From contig JBJTVH010000125.1 of NCBI GenBank assembly GCA_046081125.1, positions 62,001-126,000 of the forward strand: DNA of 64,000 bases, in the 5' to 3' direction. The stretch's first letter is position 1. Each line of letters starts with the position of its first letter. Positions 1 to 7,713 of this stretch are shown here, piece after piece. The DNA comes from JBEIFW01 sp046081125 (GTDB taxonomy: Bacteria > Actinomycetota > Acidimicrobiia > Acidimicrobiales > Ilumatobacteraceae). The translations under genes were made by a program, and so were the position numbers. The notes beneath the pieces are model-generated. The model was not told the DNA's origin, searched no databases, and saw only the letters and a list, made by a program, of their open reading frames with translations.

Positions 1-2
1 TG

Positions 3-398
3 CTCGCGATTCGGGCCGGCTGCACGCCGTACCAGGCCCTCGAGGTGCTGGTGCCGGTCCTTCCGGCGCCCTTCGGGCCGGCGTGTGCCGAGGTGCTCCA
101 GCGCCACCGGAACGGCGCACGCTTCGCCCAGGCTGTCGAGGCACTGGTCGAACACACCGGGGAGCGGACACGCCTGCTCGCCCTCGCGCTCGCTGCCGAC
201 GACGGGCTCGCACTGGGGCCTCGCCTCGAGTCGCTCGCCGCCGACGCGCGAGCCGAGCGCCGCCGCGCCGCCGAGGGTGCTGCCCGGCGGCTCCCGGTCA
301 CGTTGTCGTTCCCGCTGGTGGTCTGCGTGCTCCCAGCCTTCGTGCTCGTCACGGTCGTTCCCCTGCTGGTCGGTGCGCTTGGCCGGCTGCAGTGGTGA
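3..398 (+). CDS. Tad secretion inner-membrane protein TadC, C-terminal part (5' cut by window edge)
   Basis: The open frame runs in from the window start, so only about 131 C-terminal residues are visible. They match the end of a type II secretion F-domain (T2SSF) protein: a helical stretch, a run of Ala/Arg with EGAARRLPVTLSFPL near the end, and a final hydrophobic segment ending VVPLLVGAL. In Tad systems TadB/TadC form the inner-membrane platform for Flp pilus assembly. The DUF4244 and TadE-like genes directly downstream support this assignment. The upstream part, including the true start, is outside the window. Confidence 0.8.
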   Translation, partial: LAIRAGCTPYQALEVLVPVLPAPFGPACAEVLQRHRNGARFAQAVEALVEHTGERTRLLALALAADDGLALGPRLESLAADARAERRRAAEGAARRLPVTLSFPLVVCVLPAFVLVTVVPLLVGALGRLQW

Positions 399-441
399 CC
401 CCTCGGAGCGACAGCTCCCTGCCGTTCGCAAAGGAGATGCC

Positions 442-801
442 ATGCACGTCCGCTCCGAACACCTCACCCTCGTCGGTGCCGAACCACCTACCCGGCTGGC
501 GATCGTGACCGATCACCGCGTGACCGGCCGCGTCGACGGCCATCGCCGCCAAGTCGATGACCGTGCACTCGACGATCTCGACGATCTCGACGATCTCGAC
601 GACAGCGACGATCTCGATGACAGCGACGACGACTGGTTCGACGACGCCGGGCAGGCGACGGCGGAGTACGCGCTGGTGTTGCTCGGTGCCGCGCTGGTCG
701 CGGTCGGCGTGATCGCCTGGGCCACGGCGGGAGGTGGTGCCGGCAAGATCGGCGGCCTGCTCGACGCCGTGCTCGACGCCGTGCGCGGCCGGATCGCCTG
801 A
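442..801 (+). CDS. Flp-pilin-like DUF4244 protein with Asp/Leu repeat
   Basis: This encodes a 119-residue small membrane protein. The ATG at 442 is chosen because AAGGAG lies at 431-436. The N-terminal half is hydrophilic and very acidic, with a repeated L-D-D unit (about residues 44-62). It is followed by GQATAEYALVLLGAALVAVG, which has the Gly-x-x-x-x-Glu pattern and hydrophobic helix of Flp-type/DUF4244 pilins. These proteins sit between TadC and TadE genes in actinobacterial Tad loci, as here. A role as a minor or major Flp pilin subunit is inferred. The long acidic leader is unusual, since Flp leaders are normally short. Confidence 0.75.
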   Translation: MHVRSEHLTLVGAEPPTRLAIVTDHRVTGRVDGHRRQVDDRALDDLDDLDDLDDSDDLDDSDDDWFDDAGQATAEYALVLLGAALVAVGVIAWATAGGGAGKIGGLLDAVLDAVRGRIA

Positions 802-808
802 GCGGGCG

Positions 809-1186
809 ATGGCCGTCCGCCGCCGTCCCGGCCGCCTCGACCACGGCCAAGCCGCGGTCGAGGTCGCGCTCGCCCTACCGATCCTGGTGCTGCTGTTGCT
901 CGCGATCGTGCAGGTGGTCGTCGTCGCCCGGGACCAGATCGCCGTCGTCCACGCGGCTCGGGCCGCAGCGCGCGCCGCTGCGGCCTCGGGGGCAACCGCC
1001 GGTACCGGCGAAGCGGAGGGGCGTCGGGCCGCCGGCCTCGACGGGATCGAGGTGGCCGTGGTGCGCGGCCCCACCCTCGTCACGGCCACCGCCCGGTCTC
1101 GCTCCCCCACCCGCGTCCCGATCGTCGGGGCGGTGCTCAGCGGTTTCGAACTGCGGGCCACGGCCACGATGGCCGTCGAGGACTGA
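809..1186 (+). CDS. TadE-like pilus assembly protein
   Basis: This encodes 125 residues. After a basic N-terminus comes GQAAVEVALALPILVLLLLAI, the classic TadE-like motif (G-x-x-x-V-E-x-A followed by a transmembrane helix). The remainder is a small extracytoplasmic domain. TadE/TadF pseudopilins help assemble Flp pili. The ATG lies 7 bases after the DUF4244 stop, so the two genes are probably co-transcribed. The protein is typical in length for the family. Confidence 0.8.
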   Translation: MAVRRRPGRLDHGQAAVEVALALPILVLLLLAIVQVVVVARDQIAVVHAARAAARAAAASGATAGTGEAEGRRAAGLDGIEVAVVRGPTLVTATARSRSPTRVPIVGAVLSGFELRATATMAVED

Positions 1187-1278
1187 TCCAACCGAGGTCG
1201 GGCCTGCGGCGCAGCCGGCCCGGCCTCGGCCCGGGGCGCCGGGCCCGGGGGGACCGGGCCCGGCGGTACATTCCGGCG

Positions 1279-2412
1279 ATGCCCTACAGCGGGACCCGTC
1301 GCATCGTCGACGCCGACAGCCACCTCATGGAGTGGCCGACGTTCCTCACCGATCACGCCGAGGCCGCCTGGCGAGCCGCGATGCCGGCCGTCGTGGGCGG
1401 CCGGGCGTCGTTGACCCTCACGGACGGATCGCGTGCACCGGGTGAACGCGAACGACTCGAGGCCCTCGGCGACGACCTCGTCCGATCCGGACCGAAGTGG
1501 CACGCTGCGCTCGGTGCGGTCGACCCCGCCGAGCGCACGACGGCATTGGACCTGTTGGGCTTCGAGTACCAGGTCGTGTACTCCTCGCTGTGCGCACCGT
1601 TGTTCGATCTGGCCGACCCCGACCTGCGCTACGCCGCCTACCGGGCGCACAACCGCTCGATGGCGGGGTTCTGCGACGGTGATCCGCGGCTGCTCGGGGT
1701 GGCGCTGTGCGATCTCGACGACCTCGAGCGGGCGTTGCCCACCCTCGACGAGGCGCTCGACGGCGGGGCCCGTCAGGTGTGGATCCCGGCCCGGGCCCCG
1801 GGCGGGCGATCGCCGGGACACGTCGACCACGACCCGTTCTGGGCGCGACTCGCCGAGCGGCGGGTGCCGTTCGTGCTCCACGTCGGGTCCGGGCCGCTCG
1901 GTATCGGCGACGCCTGGCTGGACAACGGTCGCCCGCCCGCCGAGGAGATGACCGGCGCGGAGATCATCGGTTCCAAGGACTTCCTCGTGGTGCACCATGC
2001 GGTGCAACGGTTCCTGGCGGTGCTCGTGCTCGACGGGGTGCTGGAGCGGTTCGGATCCCTGCGCGGCGGTGCGATCGAGATGGGAGCCGGCTGGGTGCCG
2101 GACCTGCTGCGGCGCCTGGACCATGCCGTCGACATCTGGAGGCGGTCCGAGCCCCGCCTGGGCACGTTCACCCGTACGCCCTCGCAGCAGGCCCACGACC
2201 AGTTGCGGTTCACGCCGTACCCGTTCGAGGACGTCGGCCTGCTGTGCGACCAGTCGGACCCCGCGCTCTACCTGTTCTCCTCCGACTACCCCCACGCCGA
2301 GGGAGGCCGAGACCCGATCGGACGCTTCGATCGCTCGCTGGCGGCCGCCGGAAGCGCCGCGCTGGACGGGTTCTACGCCACCAATGCCGCGTCGTGGATG
2401 GGATTGGGCTGA
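1279..2412 (+). CDS. Amidohydrolase-family (PF04909-type) metal-dependent hydrolase
   Basis: This encodes 377 residues. The N-terminus RIVDADSHLMEWP gives the D-x-x-H metal site typical of amidohydrolase family 2. A central histidine segment (FVLHVGSG, then HHAV) and the C-terminal FSSDYPHAEGG signature (S-D-Y-P-H-x-E-G) complete the TIM-barrel metal site. Relatives include decarboxylases and hydrolases of ring-cleavage products, so the substrate cannot be named. It is a stand-alone gene 92 bases after TadE. Upstream DNA is a G/C-rich run without an obvious Shine-Dalgarno sequence. Confidence 0.8.
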   Translation: MPYSGTRRIVDADSHLMEWPTFLTDHAEAAWRAAMPAVVGGRASLTLTDGSRAPGERERLEALGDDLVRSGPKWHAALGAVDPAERTTALDLLGFEYQVVYSSLCAPLFDLADPDLRYAAYRAHNRSMAGFCDGDPRLLGVALCDLDDLERALPTLDEALDGGARQVWIPARAPGGRSPGHVDHDPFWARLAERRVPFVLHVGSGPLGIGDAWLDNGRPPAEEMTGAEIIGSKDFLVVHHAVQRFLAVLVLDGVLERFGSLRGGAIEMGAGWVPDLLRRLDHAVDIWRRSEPRLGTFTRTPSQQAHDQLRFTPYPFEDVGLLCDQSDPALYLFSSDYPHAEGGRDPIGRFDRSLAAAGSAALDGFYATNAASWMGLG

Positions 2413-2476
2413 GCGCCGTCCGGGGCCGCCTGGCGTTTGGCTAATCCTGCGGGCCGGAAGGCCGACACAGGACGGC

Positions 2477-3745
2477 ATGGGTTCGAGCCGATCGGCGCGC
2501 TGCGCAGCCGACGAACAGGTCGCCGAGCTGCTGCGCGTCGCCAAGCGGTCGCTGCGGCTCAGCCTCACCTTCCTCAGCCGTCTGGATGGCACCACGCAGC
2601 ATCTCGAGATCGTCGAGTCGTCGATCCCGCTGTTTCGCGACGGGCAGACCCAGCCGCAGCAGACCTCGTTCTGCCAGGCCATCCTCGACGGCCGGCTCCC
2701 CCCGGTGATCCCCGACGTGGCGAAGCTGCCCGAGGCCAAACGGCTCCCTGCTGCGCGCTTCCCCCGCATCCGGAGCTTCGTGTCGGTGCCGGTCCGGCTC
2801 AGCGACGGCGAGCTTTACGGCACGTTCTGCGCCGCCGGGTTCAGCGCCGACCGTGAACTGTGCGCCCGGGATGAGGCCCTCATGGAGGTCCTGGCCTCGG
2901 CGGCCTCGGCGCTGATCGAACCCGGGGTGCGGGACCGGCGGCGTGCCGACGCAGTGCGCGCCCGACTCGATCCGGTGATCGCCGCCGGTGGACCGACGGT
3001 CGTGCTCCAACCGATCGTCCGCCTCAGCGACGGCGGCCGGATCGGCGCCGAAGCGCTCAGCCGCTTCCCGGTGGAGTGGCGTAAAGGCCCCGACGTCGTG
3101 TTCGAGGAAGCGGCGAGCGTGGGCCTCGGCATCGAACTCGAGCTCCTCGCCGTGGAACGGGCGCTCGCTGCGCTCCGGTCCGTCCCGGGGTACGTGGCGG
3201 TGAACTTCTCCCCGGCTTCCCTGTTCGCTCCGCGCGCCCAGGAGATCCTGGCCCAGGTGCCCGCGAAGCGGGTGGTGGTGGAGCTGTCCGAGCACGACCC
3301 GGTCGAGGACTACGACGCGTTGCGGGCGGCGCTGGCACCCCACCGGGCACGCGGCGTTCGCCTCGCCATCGACGACGTCGGGGCCGGCTTCTCGTCGTTG
3401 CGGCACATCGTCGCCACGGCCCCCGACGTCATCAAGCTCGACCGGAGCATCGTGGCCGGAGCCGGCACCGATCCGGTCCTGTCGACGCTCGCACGCGCCC
3501 TGGTCGACTTCGCCCGGGGTCTCGGCGCAACCGTCGTAGCCGAAGGCATCGAGACCGTGCGGGACGCACAGGCGTTGCGGGACGCCGGCGTTGACCTCGG
3601 CCAGGGCTGGCTGTTCGCCCGCGCCGTGGCCCCCGCCGATCTCCGGGACCACTATCCGGTCGAAGGGCTGCACCCGATCGGGCTACCCGGCCTCTCCGCC
3701 ACCACGGCGCCGGGGATCAGCGAGGTCGATCCCCGGCGATCGTGA
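2477..3745 (+). CDS. GAF-EAL domain protein, putative cyclic-di-GMP phosphodiesterase
   Basis: This encodes 422 residues. Residues 1-160 form a GAF-like sensor (the QTSFCQAIL segment through SVPVRLSDGELYGTFCA). Residues about 170-410 form an EAL domain. The core residues are visible: EALSR (near 191), VAVNFSP, VVVELSEHD, IDDVGAGFSS (near 299), IKLDRSIV (near 320) and VVAEGIE (near 356). The metal and catalytic acids and lysine are present, so hydrolysis of c-di-GMP is plausible. The usual DDFG is DDVG here. The 3' end overlaps the convergent dioxygenase gene by 29 bases. The longer upstream frame is antisense-type background inside the amidohydrolase. Confidence 0.85.
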   Translation: MGSSRSARCAADEQVAELLRVAKRSLRLSLTFLSRLDGTTQHLEIVESSIPLFRDGQTQPQQTSFCQAILDGRLPPVIPDVAKLPEAKRLPAARFPRIRSFVSVPVRLSDGELYGTFCAAGFSADRELCARDEALMEVLASAASALIEPGVRDRRRADAVRARLDPVIAAGGPTVVLQPIVRLSDGGRIGAEALSRFPVEWRKGPDVVFEEAASVGLGIELELLAVERALAALRSVPGYVAVNFSPASLFAPRAQEILAQVPAKRVVVELSEHDPVEDYDALRAALAPHRARGVRLAIDDVGAGFSSLRHIVATAPDVIKLDRSIVAGAGTDPVLSTLARALVDFARGLGATVVAEGIETVRDAQALRDAGVDLGQGWLFARAVAPADLRDHYPVEGLHPIGLPGLSATTAPGISEVDPRRS

Positions 3746-4667
3746 CCCGCTCCATCACGCGGCGCTGCGGGAAGTAGTCCGACACCGCGTAGTGCTGCGT
3801 CGAGCGGTTGTCCCAGAACGCGAGCGACCCGGCGGTCCAGCGGAACCGGCACTGGTATTCGGGGACGGCGGCCTGCCGGTACAGCAGGTCCAGCAACTCG
3901 GCGCTCTCGTCGGCCGGCAACCCGACGATGTGCTGGGTGAAGATGGCGTTCACGTAGAGCGTCCGGCGACGGGTCTCGGGATGGGTGCGCACCACGGGGT
4001 GCTCGACGGCGGGGAACAAGGGCCGCAGCGCGTCGCGTTGGTCCGCCGGCATGTTGGCGCCGAAGCTGTCCCACCAGTCGTGGACCGCAGTGAGCCCGTC
4101 GATGCGGGCCTTCACGTCCTCGTCGAGGCCGTCGTACGCAGCGCCCATGTCGGCCCACAGCGTGTCGCCACCGACGGGTGGCACCTCGACGGCCCGCAGG
4201 ATCGACCCGAGCGACGGGCAGACACGCCACGTCACGTCGCTGTGCCAGACGTTCTCGTACCCCGACACGTTCGGACCCTTCTCGAACCGCATCACCTTCG
4301 GCAGGTCGTCGCGCTGGCCGGGCAGCACCGTGGTGGCCCCGGCGAAGGGGTGGGCTTCGAGCTCACCCCAGCATCCGGCCAGGGCCAGGTGCTGATCCCG
4401 GTCGAGGTGTTGGTCCCGGAAGAACAAGACCTTCCATTCGAGGAGCGCACGGTGCAGCTCGGCCCGGGTCGCATCGTCGGGACGCGTCCGCAGCGACAGG
4501 CCCGATACCTCGGCGCCGATCGTGGGGGACAGCGGGGTCAGCGCGAACCGGGTGTAGGGCGCATCGATCCAACCGGCCGGGGTGCGTGCGGCGATTCGAG
4601 GCCCGCTGCGCGGGCGGGGACCGGTGCGCGTCGGCACGAGGGTCATGGGCATTCCCCCTTCGGTCAC
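3717..4667 (-). CDS. TauD/TfdA-family Fe(II)/2-oxoglutarate dioxygenase
   Basis: This encodes 316 residues. The iron triad is visible: H142-x-D144 in VWHSDVTW and the distal His292 in STQHYAVSDY. An arginine pair near 302-303 would bind 2-oxoglutarate. The segment FRDQHLDRDQHLALAGCWGE is typical of the family. Members hydroxylate taurine, alkylsulfates, phenoxyacetates and other small acids, so the substrate is open. The first ATG (4667) is used; ATGs at residues 6 and 8 are alternatives. The gene is convergent with the GAF-EAL gene. Confidence 0.85.
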   Translation of the reverse strand: MTEGGMPMTLVPTRTGPRPRSGPRIAARTPAGWIDAPYTRFALTPLSPTIGAEVSGLSLRTRPDDATRAELHRALLEWKVLFFRDQHLDRDQHLALAGCWGELEAHPFAGATTVLPGQRDDLPKVMRFEKGPNVSGYENVWHSDVTWRVCPSLGSILRAVEVPPVGGDTLWADMGAAYDGLDEDVKARIDGLTAVHDWWDSFGANMPADQRDALRPLFPAVEHPVVRTHPETRRRTLYVNAIFTQHIVGLPADESAELLDLLYRQAAVPEYQCRFRWTAGSLAFWDNRSTQHYAVSDYFPQRRVMERVTIAGDRPR

Positions 4668-4756
4668 CGGCCCAGTCGGCGCCGACCGTACCAGGGCGTT
4701 GGGTCGGCCTGGCCGGGGCGGATCGGGTCCGGCCGGCGCCTGCCTACCATCGGGCG

Positions 4757-5713
4757 ATGACCGAGCCGCTCGACACCCGCCCCCTGATCGACCCCGACAT
4801 CGCCGCCGTGCTCGCCGCGTCGCCGATCGACATCGGCGCCCTGCTCGGCGGCCTGACCGACGACAACGTCGCCGGGGTGCGCGCCGCGTTCGGCCAGCTG
4901 CCCCGTCCCGAACTGTCCGGCCAGGTCGAGTGCACGGTCCACGAGGTGCCCGGCACCGAGGGGGTGACGGTCCGGGTGCACCGCACGTTCGGCGCCACCG
5001 GTGCGCAGCCCTGTGTGTACTGGATGCATGGCGGCGGGTTGGTGGTCGGGTCCGCCGAGGGCGACGACGCCCGGTTCGATCGGTGGTGCCCGCAGTTCGG
5101 CTGCGTCGGGGTGTCCGTCGAGTACCGCATGGCTCCAGAGACGAAGTATCCAGGGCCGTTGGAGGAATGTTACGCGGGGTTGGCCTGGGTGCACGCCAAC
5201 GCTGCTTCGCTCGGCGTCGACCCGATGCGGATCGGCATCGGTGGAGCCAGCGCCGGCGCCGGGCTCGCCGCCGGGCTCGGTCTGCTCGCCCGCGACCGGG
5301 GTCAGGTGCCGGTGGCGTTCCAGCTGTTGATCTACCCGATGATCGACGACCGCCAGGTCACCGAGTCGAGCCGGTGGCCCGATCCGATCTGGCCGCCCTC
5401 GGCGAACACCTACGGCTGGACCGCGTATCTCGGGGCGGCCAAGGGTGGGCCCGACGTGCCTGCCTACGCCGCACCGGCCCGAGCCACCGACCTGCGGGGC
5501 CTGCCGCCGACGATCATCGCCGTGGGAGCGATCGACGGTTTCTCCGACGAGGACATCGACTTCGCCCTCCGGCTGCGCCACGCCGGTGTGCCGACCGAAC
5601 TGCACGTGTACCCCGGCGGCCCCCACGGCTTCGACGGCTTGGCGCCCGGTACGGCGCTTGCCCGGCGGGCGAACCGGGACCTCGAGGAGTGGCTCGCCGG
5701 TCGGCTGGCGTGA
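4757..5713 (+). CDS. Alpha/beta hydrolase (hormone-sensitive lipase family)
   Basis: This encodes 318 residues with the hallmarks of family IV esterases: the oxyanion-hole motif HGGG at 91-94, the nucleophile elbow GGASAG with Ser165, an acid in AIDGFSDED, and the catalytic His in GGPHGFDG near the C-terminus. A cytoplasmic carboxylesterase is likely because no signal peptide is seen. The ATG at 4757 gives the family length; the frame continues upstream only as background. The stop overlaps the GTG of the next gene (GTGA), implying translational coupling. Confidence 0.88.
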   Translation: MTEPLDTRPLIDPDIAAVLAASPIDIGALLGGLTDDNVAGVRAAFGQLPRPELSGQVECTVHEVPGTEGVTVRVHRTFGATGAQPCVYWMHGGGLVVGSAEGDDARFDRWCPQFGCVGVSVEYRMAPETKYPGPLEECYAGLAWVHANAASLGVDPMRIGIGGASAGAGLAAGLGLLARDRGQVPVAFQLLIYPMIDDRQVTESSRWPDPIWPPSANTYGWTAYLGAAKGGPDVPAYAAPARATDLRGLPPTIIAVGAIDGFSDEDIDFALRLRHAGVPTELHVYPGGPHGFDGLAPGTALARRANRDLEEWLAGRLA

Positions 5714-6441
5714 GCAGCGGCGTCCGCGTGGACCTGCCCGGGGATGCCACGGTGCTGGACAACGTGGCGTGGCACGCGCTGGGCACCGTGCACGCCCCGT
5801 TCGCCGAGTGCATCGCCTCGGCACGGCGCTACCGGGCCGACGTGACGCCGTTCGGTGCGCTCGACCGCTTCGACGACCGGCAGGCGTGGCGGGACCTCGC
5901 TGCGCTGACCGGCGACGGTGTCGCCGTGCTGTTCCGCGGCTCGGTGCCCGCCGTCCCCGACGGCTGGACCGAGGTATTCCGGGCCGCCGCCGACCAGATG
6001 GTTGCGGCCGCACCGATCCCGGCCGCTGCGCTGGCGGTCCGATCCCTCGGTGCCGACGACGCCGAGGCGATGCTGGCGCTGGTGCGGGCGACCCGGCCCG
6101 GGCCGTTCCTGGCCCGGACCGTCGAGCTCGGCGGCTACGTCGGTATCGACGCCGGGGACGGGCTGGTGGCCATGGCCGGCGAGCGCATGCGGGTGCCGGG
6201 TTTCGCCGAGATCTCGGCCGTGTGCACCCGGCCCGAGGTTCGGGGCCGGGGCCTCGCTGCCGGGCTCACGTCGGTTGTCGCAGCCCGGATCCAGGCTCGC
6301 GGCGAGGTGCCGTTCCTTCACGTCGCCGAGGACAACCACACCGCCCGGCGCGTCTACGAGCGGCTCGGGTTCGTGGTGCGGCGCCGGGTCGAGTTCGTCG
6401 CGGTGCGCCCGCCCGGCGCGCCGGTCGCCCCGACCGGGTAG
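5710..6441 (+). CDS. GNAT-family N-acetyltransferase
   Basis: This encodes 243 residues starting at a GTG that overlaps the esterase stop. The C-terminal half carries the GNAT acetyl-CoA site: EISAVCTRPEVRGRGLAAGL (an R-x-x-G-x-G/A type loop), followed by VAEDNHTARRVYERLGF, the usual N-x-x-A-x-x-x-Y-x-x-x-G-F motif. The N-terminal half is a poorly conserved domain of the kind seen in FR47-like proteins. The substrate is unknown. Coupling to the esterase suggests a shared small-molecule pathway, but this is only inference. Confidence 0.82.
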   Translation: MSSGVRVDLPGDATVLDNVAWHALGTVHAPFAECIASARRYRADVTPFGALDRFDDRQAWRDLAALTGDGVAVLFRGSVPAVPDGWTEVFRAAADQMVAAAPIPAAALAVRSLGADDAEAMLALVRATRPGPFLARTVELGGYVGIDAGDGLVAMAGERMRVPGFAEISAVCTRPEVRGRGLAAGLTSVVAARIQARGEVPFLHVAEDNHTARRVYERLGFVVRRRVEFVAVRPPGAPVAPTG

Positions 6442-6507
6442 GGCCGGCCGAGGCGGTTCCGCAGGGTCGCACCCAGTTCGGCCGGGCGGGCGCCCACGTT
6501 CGGCCGC

Positions 6508-7404
6508 TCACCCGGGTTCGTCGTTCGCGTCGTCCCTCTCCTCGTCGCTGGTGTCGCGGGCGAGGCGGGAGACGATGTCTCGGATGTTGGCGAGGTCCTG
6601 CACCGACGACGGCAGGGCGTCGAAGCTCGCCACGTAGTTCCACACGTAGGCGATCAGGGCGTAGATCGTTCCCGGTTCGCCGGTGACGTCGGTGGCTCGT
6701 ACGAATGCGAAGCAGGCCAGCACGATCACGAACAGCTCGAGCACACCCCAGGTCCGGGCCTCGGCGTCGGAGAGCGCGACCCGGCGCCGGGCGAGCCCGA
6801 GGAAGTGGGTGCGCACGGCGGTGTGGTCGCCGTGGCGGATCACGTCCGCTTCCCGCTCGAGGTGATCGTTGACCTCCCGGTGCATGCGGGCCGACCGACG
6901 GCTGAGACCGAGGTTGAGCACGCCGACCGGGACGACGACCGCAAGCGCAGCGAGCCCGATCAACGGGTCGTAGAGCAGCAGCATGACGAGCGACCCGACG
7001 AACCCGAAGGCGGCGGCGAGCAGCAGCGGGACGGTCTTGTCGAGGAAGTCGACGAACTGCTGGGCGAGGTGGGAACGGGCCACGATCGACGACGTCGGGA
7101 CCCCGGCGGCACGCTGCGCAACGACCATCTCGGTGACCAGCGCGGTCTGCATCGCGGTGTAGGTGCGCGTGTCGAGCCGCTGCCGGGTGAAGGCCACCGC
7201 CGTGTGGGCGAGCCACAGGGCGACGAACACCACCAGCCCTCGCCACGAACCGGCGATGAGATCGTTCACCGCGAGCCCGATGGTGAAGGGGTACAGGAGC
7301 ATCGCGATGTTCTCGGAGAACGCGAGCAGCCCGGTGGTACCAAGCTGCCAGCGGAACTCGCGCATCACTCGACGGGCCGGGCTGAGCGTCGTGTCGCTGG
7401 GCAT
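6508..7404 (-). CDS. Stand-alone ABC-transporter six-transmembrane domain protein
   Basis: This encodes 298 residues from the ATG at 7404 (MPSDTTLSP); a longer in-frame start at 7539 adds a low-quality extension. Several hydrophobic helices and an ABC_membrane-like pattern (LGTTGLLAFSENIAMLLYPF, later LLLYDPLIGLAALAVVVPVG) are visible. There is no Walker A or signature motif, and no nucleotide-binding-domain gene is adjacent. It could pair with a distant ATPase or have another role. It lies directly downstream of selC on the same strand, with a 170-base gap. Confidence 0.65.
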   Translation of the reverse strand: MPSDTTLSPARRVMREFRWQLGTTGLLAFSENIAMLLYPFTIGLAVNDLIAGSWRGLVVFVALWLAHTAVAFTRQRLDTRTYTAMQTALVTEMVVAQRAAGVPTSSIVARSHLAQQFVDFLDKTVPLLLAAAFGFVGSLVMLLLYDPLIGLAALAVVVPVGVLNLGLSRRSARMHREVNDHLEREADVIRHGDHTAVRTHFLGLARRRVALSDAEARTWGVLELFVIVLACFAFVRATDVTGEPGTIYALIAYVWNYVASFDALPSSVQDLANIRDIVSRLARDTSDEERDDANDEPG

Positions 7405-7574
7405 CGGGTGTCCCCGGGTTCGGGCGCCGGAGCGTGTCACCGGTGCTCGGGCCAGGACGGTAGAGGCGTTCACCACGACGCATCCAGCGCATTCCCTCAC
7501 CACGAACGACGGATCGAACCCTGGCCGCCAGCGCCGCACGTCACGGCAGGTGCAGACCAGGGTTCGATGCTCGG

Positions 7575-7667
7575 CGGAGGTGGACGGGAATCGAACCCGC
7601 CGAACGAGGATCGCTCGTTCCAGCCGCTTTGAAGGCGGTGGAGCCCACCAGGTGCCCAGACACCTCC
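7575..7667 (-). tRNA. selC: tRNA-Sec (anticodon UCA)
   Basis: This is a 93-nt tRNA. The acceptor stem pairs GGAGGTG (5' end at 7667) with CACCTCC, and the discriminator is G. The anticodon stem CCGC/GCGG encloses the loop CTTCAAA, giving anticodon UCA (7630-7632), which reads UGA. The long variable arm has a 6-bp stem (AACGAG/CTCGTT). The T arm is GCGGG-TTCGATT-CCCGT. UCA plus a long variable arm is diagnostic of selenocysteine tRNA; tRNA-Ser would have UGA, GCU, CGA or GGA. The eighth acceptor pair is a mismatch (T/C). The DNA encodes GCCG after the acceptor, so the CCA end is not fully encoded. Confidence 0.9.
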
Positions 7668-7713
7668 GCTGGCAACCGTACCGGACGGGGGGCGTCCACC
7701 GTCCGGGCGCCGG

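Noticed and set aside
349..2769. Long minus-strand open frame of about 800 codons across the Tad genes and amidohydrolase
   Set aside because: It is antisense to clearly recognisable genes and its translation is Arg/Gly/Pro-rich without any domain, as expected of very GC-rich DNA.
7575..7667. tRNA-Ser with a long variable arm
   Set aside because: The anticodon is UCA, which reads UGA; serine anticodons do not match.
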